Assembly: GCA_038323375.1 (NCBI GenBank)
Contig: JBBQGV010000004.1
Coordinates: 56,388 to 120,387 of the forward strand
Length of the DNA stretch: 64,000 nucleotides
Direction of reading: 5' to 3'
Origin: JABWAJ01 sp038323375
GTDB taxonomy: Bacteria > Bacteroidota > Bacteroidia > Chitinophagales > Saprospiraceae
A program made the translations under genes and the position numbers. A model generated the notes under the pieces. That model ran no database searches, had not been told where the DNA came from, and saw only the letters and a program-made list of their open reading frames with translations. Below, piece by piece: positions 42,916 to 51,100 of this stretch (position 1 is its first letter; every line of letters starts with the position of its first letter).

Positions 42916-45900
42916 CTAATTACGGTCGGGCAGAATCAGAGGAGGAACGTTCTCCTGCTGATAAAGCAGGTTGAAAGCCGTTACATCGGTATTGATGATG
43001 GTATACATATCTGTTTTATAGCGATCCCAGTCCCTTAACAGGTCGGCGAGCCGGTTCCGGGCACCACCGGTGATGAAAGGATCCGGGCCATCCACCCGAT
43101 TGCGCAGGTTGATCAATTCTGCACAAAGGCGTTTGGGAAAAGGAATGGTTTCCAATGCCGACGCCTCAGCCTGAAGCAGGTTTTGTTCCCAGGAAACGAT
43201 TTTTTCTACGATGATTTTGCCTTGTTCAATCAAAATGGCAGGACCGTCGCTGCGCATAGCCAGGGTTTGGTGATAGTGCTCTGCCTGTTGCTTGATCGCG
43301 CGCATTTGCAGAATACTGGCGTTAATTTCAATAACCACATCTTCAATAGATTGGATGAATTCCTGTTGGGCGGCATAATCTGACGGCGCAGCAGAAACGC
43401 GGGGGTCGGGAAGCACTTCAACCCGTTGTTCATCCGTCCCCTTTGAGGTTGAAAAACGAAGGGTGTAAACGCCGGGACCGACCAAACTTCCAAATTCATT
43501 GCCATCTAACGTTGCGTCGGGAACCATCGGCAATGTTGTACGGCGTAAGTCCCAGGAAAAACGATTTATCCCTGCCCGGTTGGGCAGCTTCAGGGATGAC
43601 CTTTGAGCGATGTCCATGTATTTTTCATCAGGATCTGTATGGCTATAATAACTGCGAATCAGGGCACCCTGGTTATCAAAAATTTGGAGGGAAATGGTAT
43701 CCCCGGCCATCAGTAAAGGAAGGAAATAATCAATGATGACGCCGGGCAATGGGTTTACTCCGAGGTTCGCCGCTATGAAGGGATTGCCCGTGCGGTGCAG
43801 CTTAGCTGGTTTGGGTGTGAACAACAAGGAGCGACGGAAAGAACGATTCACGCTTTGTTGCACGCTGCCGAGGTCGTCCAATATCCAAAAACCGCGACCC
43901 GAAGTTGCGGCAACTAAGTCGTTGTCGTGGATCAGGAGATCATTGACGGGGCAGGTTGGTAAATTAAGCTGAAAGCGCTGCCAGCTTTCTCCATAGTCAA
44001 AAGACACGTATAATCCGGTTTCTGTGCCGGCGTAAAGCAGTCCCGGTCGGGTCGGATCTTCCCGCACAACGCGAACAAAATCGTCAATTTCGATGCCGTT
44101 GACCGTCTTCTTCCAGGTTTTTCCATAATCATTTGTGTAATAAATCAGCGGCGAAAAATCATCGAATTTATATCGGGTAGCTGCTACATAAGCCGTTCCG
44201 GATTCATGCGGAGAAACTTCAATGCAATTGACGAGCGCTTCCCCGAGGTCGGGCGGCGTAACATTTTGCCAGATTTTTCCTTCATCGAACGTGAGGTGAA
44301 TCTGGCCATCATCGCTGCCAGCCCAAATAAACCCGCGTTGGTGCGGCGAGCAGGCAAGGTAGCTGATGGTATTGTAGTTTTCCCCACCAGCGCCTTCGTT
44401 GGTGTAGGGACCTCCGCCAGCGCCTTGCTTTACAGGTTCATTTCGGGTCAGATCCGGGCTGATTTCATCCCAGTTCACGCCCCCGTCTTCCGTACGGAGC
44501 ACAACGTTTGCGGCGTGGTACACGACATGGCTGTCGAAGGGGGATGCAACAACCGGCGCATTCCAGTTGAATCGGTATTTTTGTTTATAGGGCGGCATAT
44601 CCAACCCGATTGCCGGGTAGGCCATGACGTCCCGCGTTTGTTTTTTCTGTTGGTCGTACAGGAAGATATTCCCCTGATAGTTGGTAGAATAGATCAGGTC
44701 AGGTTTGTTCGGATCCAACGCAACAAAAGCGCTTTCAGCATCTGAAATGACCTGCCAGTCCTGGTTGCTGATGCCCTCTCCGAAAGTCCGGCTGACAATA
44801 GACAATACGCCGTAGTCCTGTTGACCTGCGTAAAGGGAATAAGGGAACTGCTGATCCGCAATAACCCGGTACAACTGGGCGGTGGGCTGGTTGTAGATGG
44901 AACTCCAGCCATCGCCATCGCCGCCACTATTAAAAGTAATGGCAGCGCCGCCATCGGTGGCCAAAATCATGTTTTTGGGACTTTGGGGGTTGATCCACAA
45001 GTCGTGGTGATCAGAATGAGGGGTAGGGATGACTTCAAAGGTTTTTCCGCCGTCGGTAGATTTTAACAGCGGAACGTTTAAAACGTAAACTGTTTCAGTG
45101 TCGGAAGGGTCGGCAACAATCTTGGTATAATACCAGGCCCGGGCAATGGTTTCCGGGTCTGCATTGGTCTTAGTCCAGGTAACGCCCCCGTCTTTGGAGC
45201 GAAAAACACCGCCATTGGCAGCTTCAACGATTGCATAAACGTGTTCGGGATTAGCACGCGAAACACTGATGGCCACTTTTCCTGCCTGATCCGGAAGGCC
45301 ACCTTTTAGCTTTACCCAGCTTTCGCCTCCGTCTATGGATTTATACAACCCTGATCCAGGGCCGCCGCTGCGAATCGCCCAGGGATAGCGGCGGTGATCC
45401 CAAGTTCCTGCATACAGGATCCGCGGATTGTGCCAGTCTAAGCTGAGGTCGCAAGCCCCGGTATTTTCATCCACATACAGCACTTTTCGCCAGGTTTTTC
45501 CACCGTCACTTGTTTTGTACACCCCTCTTTCGGGGCTTTCGCCAAACAAAGCGCCCTGAACAGCAACCCAAACGACGTCAGCATTCTGCGGATGAATCCG
45601 GATGGAGGCGATATGCCGGGAATGAGGCAGCCCCACATGTTTCCAGATTTTCCCGCCGTCTAAGGATTTATACATGCCATCGCCGTGGGAAGTCGTAGCG
45701 CTTCTGGCAGTGGATTCTCCCATTCCTGCATAGACCACGTTGGGGTCAGATTCCGCCACTGCTATTGCGCCGACAGCGCCTGTTTTTACAAATCCATCGG
45801 AGCAATTTTTCCAGTTCAACCCAGCATCCTCTGTTTTCCAGATCCCTCCGCCTGCGCTACCCATATAATAGGTCGTCAACTTTCCGGGAACACCGGCTAC

Positions 45901-46074
45901 GGCTGCACACCTGCCGCCTCTGAAGGGGCCAATGTTGCGCCACTTCAGATTTTGATAATAGGCAACATTGACAGGGGGATAAGCCGCCAACGCGGATGGT
46001 TGTTGTGCTATTGCTGGACTAAACGCCAGGCAATACATAAGAAACAGTGCGCTCCCGATGGTTGAACGGTTCAT
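42916..46074 (-). CDS. Large exported BNR/sortilin-like beta-propeller protein
   Basis: A 1052-residue exported protein: signal peptide (GSALFLMYCLAFSPAIAQ), then repeated S-x-D-x-G-x-x-W units (KTEDAGLNWKN, KSLDGGKIWKH, KTSDGGKTWRK, KSIDGGESW, RSKDGGVTWTK, KSTDGGKTF) typical of BNR/VPS10-like beta-propellers, probably two propellers in the first 700 residues, followed by a beta-sandwich and a helical C terminus. Such proteins are abundant in Bacteroidota and often annotated as glycosyl hydrolases, but sialidase catalytic residues are not evident, so I make no enzymatic claim. The ATG at 46074 gives a complete signal; 46119 would add 15 residues. Confidence 0.85.
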   Translation of the reverse strand: MNRSTIGSALFLMYCLAFSPAIAQQPSALAAYPPVNVAYYQNLKWRNIGPFRGGRCAAVAGVPGKLTTYYMGSAGGGIWKTEDAGLNWKNCSDGFVKTGAVGAIAVAESDPNVVYAGMGESTARSATTSHGDGMYKSLDGGKIWKHVGLPHSRHIASIRIHPQNADVVWVAVQGALFGESPERGVYKTSDGGKTWRKVLYVDENTGACDLSLDWHNPRILYAGTWDHRRYPWAIRSGGPGSGLYKSIDGGESWVKLKGGLPDQAGKVAISVSRANPEHVYAIVEAANGGVFRSKDGGVTWTKTNADPETIARAWYYTKIVADPSDTETVYVLNVPLLKSTDGGKTFEVIPTPHSDHHDLWINPQSPKNMILATDGGAAITFNSGGDGDGWSSIYNQPTAQLYRVIADQQFPYSLYAGQQDYGVLSIVSRTFGEGISNQDWQVISDAESAFVALDPNKPDLIYSTNYQGNIFLYDQQKKQTRDVMAYPAIGLDMPPYKQKYRFNWNAPVVASPFDSHVVYHAANVVLRTEDGGVNWDEISPDLTRNEPVKQGAGGGPYTNEGAGGENYNTISYLACSPHQRGFIWAGSDDGQIHLTFDEGKIWQNVTPPDLGEALVNCIEVSPHESGTAYVAATRYKFDDFSPLIYYTNDYGKTWKKTVNGIEIDDFVRVVREDPTRPGLLYAGTETGLYVSFDYGESWQRFQLNLPTCPVNDLLIHDNDLVAATSGRGFWILDDLGSVQQSVNRSFRRSLLFTPKPAKLHRTGNPFIAANLGVNPLPGVIIDYFLPLLMAGDTISLQIFDNQGALIRSYYSHTDPDEKYMDIAQRSSLKLPNRAGINRFSWDLRRTTLPMVPDATLDGNEFGSLVGPGVYTLRFSTSKGTDEQRVEVLPDPRVSAAPSDYAAQQEFIQSIEDVVIEINASILQMRAIKQQAEHYHQTLAMRSDGPAILIEQGKIIVEKIVSWEQNLLQAEASALETIPFPKRLCAELINLRNRVDGPDPFITGGARNRLADLLRDWDRYKTDMYTIINTDVTAFNLLYQQENVPPLILPDRN

Positions 46075-46303
46075 AAACAATTCGTTTAGCATGGCCAAAA
46101 CCTTACCTTGCTCAGGCAATGGCGTTTGGTGCTGCTGGTGTGTGTGTAGTTTCCTCCCTATTCAGAAAAGCATACCGGAAAAAGGTATACTTTTCTGGCT
46201 CGGGCGACAAAGATAACACCATAAACAGAATTACAAGGTGTTTACGGGCGTCGCTGTACCTTAAATATAGAAGTGCTATTTCCCATGCTACTGCCTGGTG
46301 CTG

Positions 46304-46454
46304 ATGCAGAATGTTAGAACCGGCGATGACTTTGCGGAGTTTGCCGGAGCAGGCCTCAATTACGGTTTCGGGAAACCTGATCTATTTTGCTTACGAAACC
46401 GGTTTTAAAAAGTTTCAGTTTCTTGAAAAAAAATCAACATTTACAAAATATTAA
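46304..46454 (+). pseudogene. Degraded C-terminal fragment of an outer-membrane-like protein
   Basis: A short frame from 46304 reads QNVRTGDDFAEFAGAGLNYG then FGKPDLF, with the look of a beta-barrel strand. A shift near 46370 continues it as SGNLIYFAYETGFKKFQFLE to a TAA at 46454. Neither piece has an upstream gene body. It overlaps the end of the HAD gene by 14 bases. The call depends on composition only. Confidence 0.35.
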
Positions 46455-47055
46455 AATTTTTCAAGTCAAAAGCAAGCTGTTCCGGCGATTCAAAACGGAT
46501 GGCGTTCAGCCCTGCATCCTGTGCGCCTTTCACATTTTTGGGATTGTCATCTATGAACAGCGCACGCTGCCCGTCTATTTCGTAACGCGTCAGGAGTAAC
46601 TCATAAATGCGCCGGTCTGGTTTGAGCAGTTTTTCTTCACCCGAAACCAAAATCCCTTCAAAAAGATGAAGAAAGTCGAACAACTCCAGGGCAACGGGGA
46701 AGGTTTCGTGCGACCAGTTGGTAAGGGCATACAACCGGTGCGTCTGCTTCTGATGCAGGTGCCGCAGGATTTCCACGGTATGTGGAATGGTACCGCCCAG
46801 CATATCCTGCCAACGGTTGTAGTAGGTGCGAATCTGCAATTCGTAATCCGGGAACTGCGCCACGAGGATTTCCGTAGCCTCCTGAAGGGTGCGTCCTGCA
46901 TCCTGTTGTTCGTTCCATTCCGGACTGCACACTTCCCGGAGGAAGTATTGCATCTCGGAATGGTCGTCAAACACTTCCCGAAAAACGTATTCAGGGTTCC
47001 AGTCAATGAGCACGCCGCCGAGGTCGAAAATAACGGTATCAATGTTTGTGGTCAT
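46441..47055 (-). CDS. HAD-family phosphatase (subfamily IA)
   Basis: A 204-residue haloacid-dehalogenase-like hydrolase. Motif I DLGGVLIDWN gives nucleophile Asp11 (the second acidic residue is replaced by Gly-Gly-Val as in the YihX/epoxide-hydrolase-like subgroup), motif II YALTNWS, motif III Lys in KLLKPDRRIYELL and motif IV FIDDNPKNVKGA. YihX-like members dephosphorylate sugar phosphates; the substrate here is unknown. It lies one base downstream of the GNAT gene on the same strand, so the two are probably translated from one message. Confidence 0.9.
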   Translation of the reverse strand: MTTNIDTVIFDLGGVLIDWNPEYVFREVFDDHSEMQYFLREVCSPEWNEQQDAGRTLQEATEILVAQFPDYELQIRTYYNRWQDMLGGTIPHTVEILRHLHQKQTHRLYALTNWSHETFPVALELFDFLHLFEGILVSGEEKLLKPDRRIYELLLTRYEIDGQRALFIDDNPKNVKGAQDAGLNAIRFESPEQLAFDLKNFNIL

Positions 47056-47056
47056 G

Positions 47057-47602
47057 CTAATCAGGTTTGCGATAAGCGTACAAATGTAGGGTAATCCACT
47101 TATCGTTTTTTAGTTCACAGTTTTTCATGATTCGTTCGCGTACGAAACCGAATTTCTTCAACAATTTACCGGAAGAACGGTTGCCTTGTTCCACAAAAGC
47201 CTCTATACGAAGAACATCGGTGTGTGAAACGACAAAGTCCATCGCGGCATTCAGGGCTTCGCCAGCATATCCATTTCCCCAATGTTCGGGTAACAGCCAG
47301 TAGCCAACTTCTGCCTGATTCAGTTCTGCTTTGTAGTAGTTGAAACCGCAGGCGCCGAGGAATGCGCCGGTCTCGCGGTCGCATACCGCCCACCAGAGGC
47401 CGGTTTTGTGGAGCCAAAGGGATTCGTACCATTCCATTTGCCCTTCCGTTTCCTCTAAGGTATTGAAGTGGACGCCGTAGAATTTCGTCACCCGTTTGTC
47501 GGATAGCCCTTGGTGTATTTTCGCCAGATCGCTGGCTTTGATCTGCCGGAGTTGTAAACGGTTGGTTTGTAAAATCGGATAAGAGCCAAAATACACGGGC
47601 AC
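47057..47602 (-). CDS. GNAT-family N-acetyltransferase (RimJ/RimL type)
   Basis: A 181-residue acetyl-CoA-dependent acyltransferase. LQLRQIKASDLAKIHQGL is the typical RimJ/RimL N terminus, the GACGFNYYKAELNQAEVGYWL strands are followed by the acetyl-CoA pyrophosphate loop PEHWGNGYAGEALNAAM, then VEQGNRSSGKLLKKFGF. It may acetylate a ribosomal protein, an aminoglycoside-like molecule or another amine. First gene of a two-gene unit with the HAD phosphatase. Confidence 0.9.
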   Translation of the reverse strand: MPVYFGSYPILQTNRLQLRQIKASDLAKIHQGLSDKRVTKFYGVHFNTLEETEGQMEWYESLWLHKTGLWWAVCDRETGAFLGACGFNYYKAELNQAEVGYWLLPEHWGNGYAGEALNAAMDFVVSHTDVLRIEAFVEQGNRSSGKLLKKFGFVRERIMKNCELKNDKWITLHLYAYRKPD

Positions 47603-47631
47603 TGCATTTTATTGAGAATAGGAGCATTGAA

Positions 47632-48237
47632 TTAGAGCGGTTCTGTAAGCAGCATGTCGTAGATTTTCAAGCCTTTCCAATGGAGTTCTTTAATTTCGGG
47701 CATGTCTAAAAGAACCCCTTGCTTATAAAAAAGCATCATGTAGCCAATCCCTTCCAGGTACCAGTTTTTTTCAATGGTAAAGAAATGCAAGACTATATCA
47801 TGCATCGTAGCCCGGGTGTATTCCTCGTCTTTGCTCTTCAGGAAATATTGTTTGGAGAACTCAGGAAATTCCTCAAAATTAATATCCCTTTGAAGGCCGA
47901 GCCAAATGCCCAATTTATGAAAAATATTTTCGGGTTTCATCCAAAATTGGGGGAGCGACAGCGCGGTTGAGTGAACGTACAGAACCGTTTGGCGGATTGT
48001 CGTTGAGCTTTTTCCGGTGCTGACGGTGTAGGCAAAATCGAAGATGCGGAAATCCATGGTTTCCATATCATCCTTTTTCATCAGCATGTTTGTGATTTTA
48101 TGAGCGCCTCCGCTACGGAAAAGCTTGAAATCTTCTAACAAGTTGGAAAGTTTCCAATCGTCAACGGGTTTGAAATCCATTTTCGATTGGTTGGCAAGCT
48201 GGCTGAGTTGTTCCGTTCTATTTTTGGCAGAGGCCAT
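47632..48237 (-). CDS. Hypothetical cytoplasmic protein
   Basis: A 201-residue protein with no signal peptide or membrane segment. The central part (MDFRIFDFAYTVSTGKSSTT, then IRQTVLYVHS and LSLPQFWMKPENIFHKLG) has the pattern of the Bacteroidota/other proteins in which an F-D-Y/F-x-Y-T strand is followed by QTV and L-P-x-F-x-x-x-P-E, but I cannot name a family with confidence. The frame opens at a TTG (48267), which lies inside a good promoter, so the ATG at 48237 is chosen. It is 30 bases upstream of the GNAT gene on the same strand. Confidence 0.65.
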   Translation of the reverse strand: MASAKNRTEQLSQLANQSKMDFKPVDDWKLSNLLEDFKLFRSGGAHKITNMLMKKDDMETMDFRIFDFAYTVSTGKSSTTIRQTVLYVHSTALSLPQFWMKPENIFHKLGIWLGLQRDINFEEFPEFSKQYFLKSKDEEYTRATMHDIVLHFFTIEKNWYLEGIGYMMLFYKQGVLLDMPEIKELHWKGLKIYDMLLTEPL

Positions 48238-48264
48238 GGGTGGCAGTGTTTTTAATGATACTGC

Positions 48265-48298
48265 CAAAAGTATAAAACTTTCCTGGATGTATGGTCAA
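48265..48298 (-). promoter_or_regulatory. Bacteroidota-type promoter for the hypothetical/GNAT/HAD genes
   Basis: Read leftward: -33 TTG (48298-48296), 23-base spacer, -7 TACTTTTG (48272-48265), an exact TAnnTTTG match. It falls between the acyl-carrier-like gene and the hypothetical gene, giving a leader of about 25 bases. Confidence 0.45.
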
Positions 48299-48313
48299 TA
48301 AATACAAAATGTA

Positions 48314-48580
48314 TCAGGCAACGTGTTTCGCAAAAAGATGACTGGCATCCTGGACGGTTTCAATAATTTCAACCTCCTCCGGAGTCAGGTAAAGGTTTAA
48401 CCTATTTTCCAGCTCGGCGATGAGGAGGAGTATGTCTAAGGCATCCATTTGCAGGTCGTCCTTGAAATGGGTATACGGGAAAATCTGTGAGGCCGGGACG
48501 TTGAGCGTCCAACTGATGTGACCAATCACCTGATCCTGAATTCCGGTGCTGGTATTGGAGTGATAATTTTCTACTGTCAT
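48314..48580 (-). CDS. Acyl-carrier-protein-like protein lacking the phosphopantetheine serine
   Basis: An 88-residue protein that aligns with acyl carrier proteins: FKDDLQMDALDILLLIAELE corresponds to F-x-x-D-L-G-A-D-S-L-D-x-V-x-L-x-x-x-L-E, and LTPEEVEIIETVQDASHLF to helix III/IV. The DSL serine that carries 4'-phosphopantetheine is Ala here (codon GCC, 48440-48442). Without it the protein cannot be a normal acyl carrier; it could be a structural or regulatory relative, or a recently inactivated copy (TCC to GCC is one change). No fatty-acid or polyketide genes are nearby. It has its own short leader and sits alone. Confidence 0.8.
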   Translation of the reverse strand: MTVENYHSNTSTGIQDQVIGHISWTLNVPASQIFPYTHFKDDLQMDALDILLLIAELENRLNLYLTPEEVEIIETVQDASHLFAKHVA

Positions 48581-48878
48581 AGATTATTAAGTTGCTTGTG
48601 AGCACTTTAAATACTATGCTTGCAAGTATAGCAGCAAAAAAAAGCATCTGCTGATCTCTGATTTGACAAGCTTAAATGACAACGTTTGTACCCTGAATTT
48701 AGTTGCCTTCTCAGGCGCTTGAATTTGGTGTGGTTTAGACCAACGGAGCTTTTTTACCGATCAAATGTTGGATAAACCTGAAGCAGGCGCGAGAAAAAAT
48801 CAGAACAGGGATGACGTTGAATTCGCTGAACGGATTTCTGTTTACCATCCAACGAATTCAACAAAAAAAACAACACGC

Positions 48879-49604
48879 CTAAAGCTCGTAATTGGGACTT
48901 AAAGCAGTCGCTTTTTGGTTATAGAAGGTTTCAATGATTTGTACCACTTCTTCCGGACTGTCGGTGATGGGCATCAGGTCGAGGTCGTCGGGATTCACGT
49001 TTTTCTCGCGTTCCAGCATAACCAGCTTGATCCAGTCTTTCAATCCAGTCCAGTAATCTGAGCCCACCAGAATGACCGGCACTTTGCGAATTTTTCCGGT
49101 TTGAACCAGCGTCAGCACTTCAAACAATTCATCCATGGTGCCAAATCCGCCAGGCAAGGCAACAAATGCCTGCGCATATTTTACAAACATCACCTTCCTT
49201 ACAAAGAAGTATCTGAAATTCAGGTTTTTATCGTGGTCAATGAATTGATTGGAGGATTGTTCAAAGGGAAGCCTGATGTTTAAACCCACCGATTTTCCCC
49301 CGTAGATCACCGCGCCTTTGTTGCCAGCTTCCATAATGCCCGGGCCTCCGCCGGTAATGACGCCGTAGCCCTCTTCAGTGAGCAGGCGGGCGATATCAAC
49401 GGCCTTTTTATAATAAGGATGATCTGGGCGGGTGCGTGCCGAGCCAAAAATTGAAACACAAGGACCCATTTCATTCAAGGTTTCAAAGCCTTCTACGAAT
49501 TCAGATATGACCTTGAACATCGTCCAGGAATTTTCTCCTGTTAGTACTTTATCCCAAGTTTTCATGGGATGTTTCGGATTGACCGTCAGTCCATTTTTCG
49601 GCAT
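48879..49604 (-). CDS. LOG-family nucleotide 5'-monophosphate phosphoribohydrolase
   Basis: A 241-residue Rossmann-fold protein. SIFGSARTRPDHPYY (about 49-63), VITGGGPGIMEAGNKGA (about 79-95) and PGGFGTMDELFEVLTLVQTG (about 150) are the LOG/TIGR00730 signatures, with the catalytic Arg/Glu set of PGGxGTxxE. Family members release ribose-5-phosphate from nucleoside monophosphates such as cytokinin riboside phosphates; older annotations call them lysine decarboxylases. ATG 49604 gives the full protein; Met14 is possible. Separated by about 300 bp of empty sequence from the acyl-carrier-like gene. Confidence 0.9.
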   Translation of the reverse strand: MPKNGLTVNPKHPMKTWDKVLTGENSWTMFKVISEFVEGFETLNEMGPCVSIFGSARTRPDHPYYKKAVDIARLLTEEGYGVITGGGPGIMEAGNKGAVIYGGKSVGLNIRLPFEQSSNQFIDHDKNLNFRYFFVRKVMFVKYAQAFVALPGGFGTMDELFEVLTLVQTGKIRKVPVILVGSDYWTGLKDWIKLVMLEREKNVNPDDLDLMPITDSPEEVVQIIETFYNQKATALSPNYEL

Positions 49605-49999
49605 TATGACTTGTTTTTACTGCCTGTGTGCATTGCCTGCGGATCGCGAAGAAGGAGATCTGAAGTCAGGCAAAAGGCAAGGCATAGTAGTGAAAATCTT
49701 GTTTATACACCACCGGAAATACGGAAAGGTGATTCCGGAACTTGGCAAGTTACAAAATTAGGCGTCACGAAACCTATCAATATTTATTGAACTAACAAAT
49801 ATTGCCGGCAAGGCCACCGATTCCGGTTCAAAAATCGAGCGTTCAAAAACAGTATAACTTGATTTTCAGTTTATTGCGTCACAAAGATTAAAATTAAACA
49901 AAGAAATGTTTTAAAAATCTTGCTTTTTAAACACAAATAGTTTTATATTTGTCCTATCAGTTTCAGTGCAGATTTGTCTAACATAAAAAAATACCGGAT
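49605..49999. other. 395-bp divergent intergenic region
   Basis: AT-rich sequence between the leftward LOG gene and the rightward glucosaminidase gene. Apart from the promoter at 49920-49951 I see no gene, strong hairpin or repeat. Frames of 70-100 codons on the plus strand overlap the LOG gene start and are not protein-like. Confidence 0.5.
49920..49951 (+). promoter_or_regulatory. Bacteroidota-type promoter for the glucosaminidase gene
   Basis: TTG (49920-49922), a 21-base spacer, and TATATTTG (49944-49951), an exact TAnnTTTG match. The start codon is 48 bases downstream. Confidence 0.55.
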
Positions 50000-50812
50000 A
50001 TGAAGCCGCATCAACCCAACCCATCATTAAGAGGCCGGAAAATGGCTCATCAGGCGCGTAACATGCAAAGAAGCGGCGGCGATGAGGCCTATTACTCATT
50101 TTTTTCCCTGAGCTGGTTTATAGACAAGCTACTCAGTGGTTTGAACCGCTTGTTTGTTGCGTTTAAACACAAATTGTACTCGATGATGTCCGGTCGCCTG
50201 GAAGGTTTTAGCCTGCCCTGGTTCAAAATTGGATTGGCCGTTTTTGCTGTGTTTCTCTTCGCTAAAAAAGACTTGCAGTTCTCTGTGAACATGCGTGCGC
50301 CACTAAGAGGTGCCAGCACGGAAGAACCGGAAGCCACCGGGGTTGCGCTGCGATCAAACACCATGAGCCTTGGACAAAACTTATGGTTAAAAGGCAAAGA
50401 CGCCGAGTCTTCAACAAAACTTGAAGATCTTGACAATGAGGCGGTTAAAAATTACATCAAACGCTTTTCAAGGGTAGCTATCGCAGAAATGCAGAAATAC
50501 GGTATCCCGGCCAGTGTGAAGATGGGACAGGCCATACTGGAAAGCAAAGCCGGATCTGCTTCGGGAGTTGCATCAGAAAACAACCATTTTGGATCCCCGC
50601 TTTCCGGCAAAAGCTACGCCAGCGCCTGGGAAAACTGGCGCTCGCACAGTTTGTTGCTAAAAACGTCGGTTCCGGAAGCATTTGAGTATGGAAAAAGCTA
50701 CAAAAAATGGTCGAAAGCCCTCAAAGTCTACAGTAAGGACCGCTCCTACACAGATCAGTTGCTCCAGGTGATTGAAGCCTACCAACTCTACCTGTTGGAC
50801 GAAGAAATATAA
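50000..50812 (+). CDS. Membrane-anchored glucosaminidase-family peptidoglycan hydrolase
   Basis: A 270-residue protein with a basic cytoplasmic tail, one membrane segment at about residues 75-88 (IGLAVFAVFLFA) and a periplasmic glucosaminidase (GH73-like) domain from about 155. The catalytic Glu181 is in GQAILESKAGSAS, and NNHFGSPLSG and the YASAWENWRSHSLLL segment match the family. It should cleave the glycan strand of peptidoglycan at N-acetylglucosamine. The unusually long N-terminal tail for this family may place it in a complex. It is monocistronic, with its own promoter and terminator. Confidence 0.85.
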   Translation: MKPHQPNPSLRGRKMAHQARNMQRSGGDEAYYSFFSLSWFIDKLLSGLNRLFVAFKHKLYSMMSGRLEGFSLPWFKIGLAVFAVFLFAKKDLQFSVNMRAPLRGASTEEPEATGVALRSNTMSLGQNLWLKGKDAESSTKLEDLDNEAVKNYIKRFSRVAIAEMQKYGIPASVKMGQAILESKAGSASGVASENNHFGSPLSGKSYASAWENWRSHSLLLKTSVPEAFEYGKSYKKWSKALKVYSKDRSYTDQLLQVIEAYQLYLLDEEI

Positions 50813-50926
50813 CAACTTGCCCTAATACAGTCAAACTGAAGCCCGGAAATCACCCGACACCCGCATAGAAAAAATATGCCTTCCATTTTGTTTCTTTTCT
50901 CAGTGGTTTTCTCATGAATGTACAGA

Positions 50927-50957
50927 CGGCTGCCCAAGCGGGTAGCCGCTTTTTATT
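50927..50957 (+). terminator. Intrinsic terminator after the glucosaminidase gene
   Basis: CGGCTGCCC / GGGTAGCCG (nine pairs with one G-T) closed by AAGC is followed by CTTTTTATTG. It lies 115 bases after the stop. Confidence 0.8.
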
Positions 50958-51100
50958 GTTCCGGGTTCTGGCGCTTGCGCCGGAGTTCAAAAAAAGTAAA
51001 CTTTTTAAAAGTTTTAACAATCTAAATAAGGCATAAAGGCGTTTTTTGCGTTACACCTATTTGAATTCCTAATTGTTTACCCGATAAAATCTTTTCCTTC

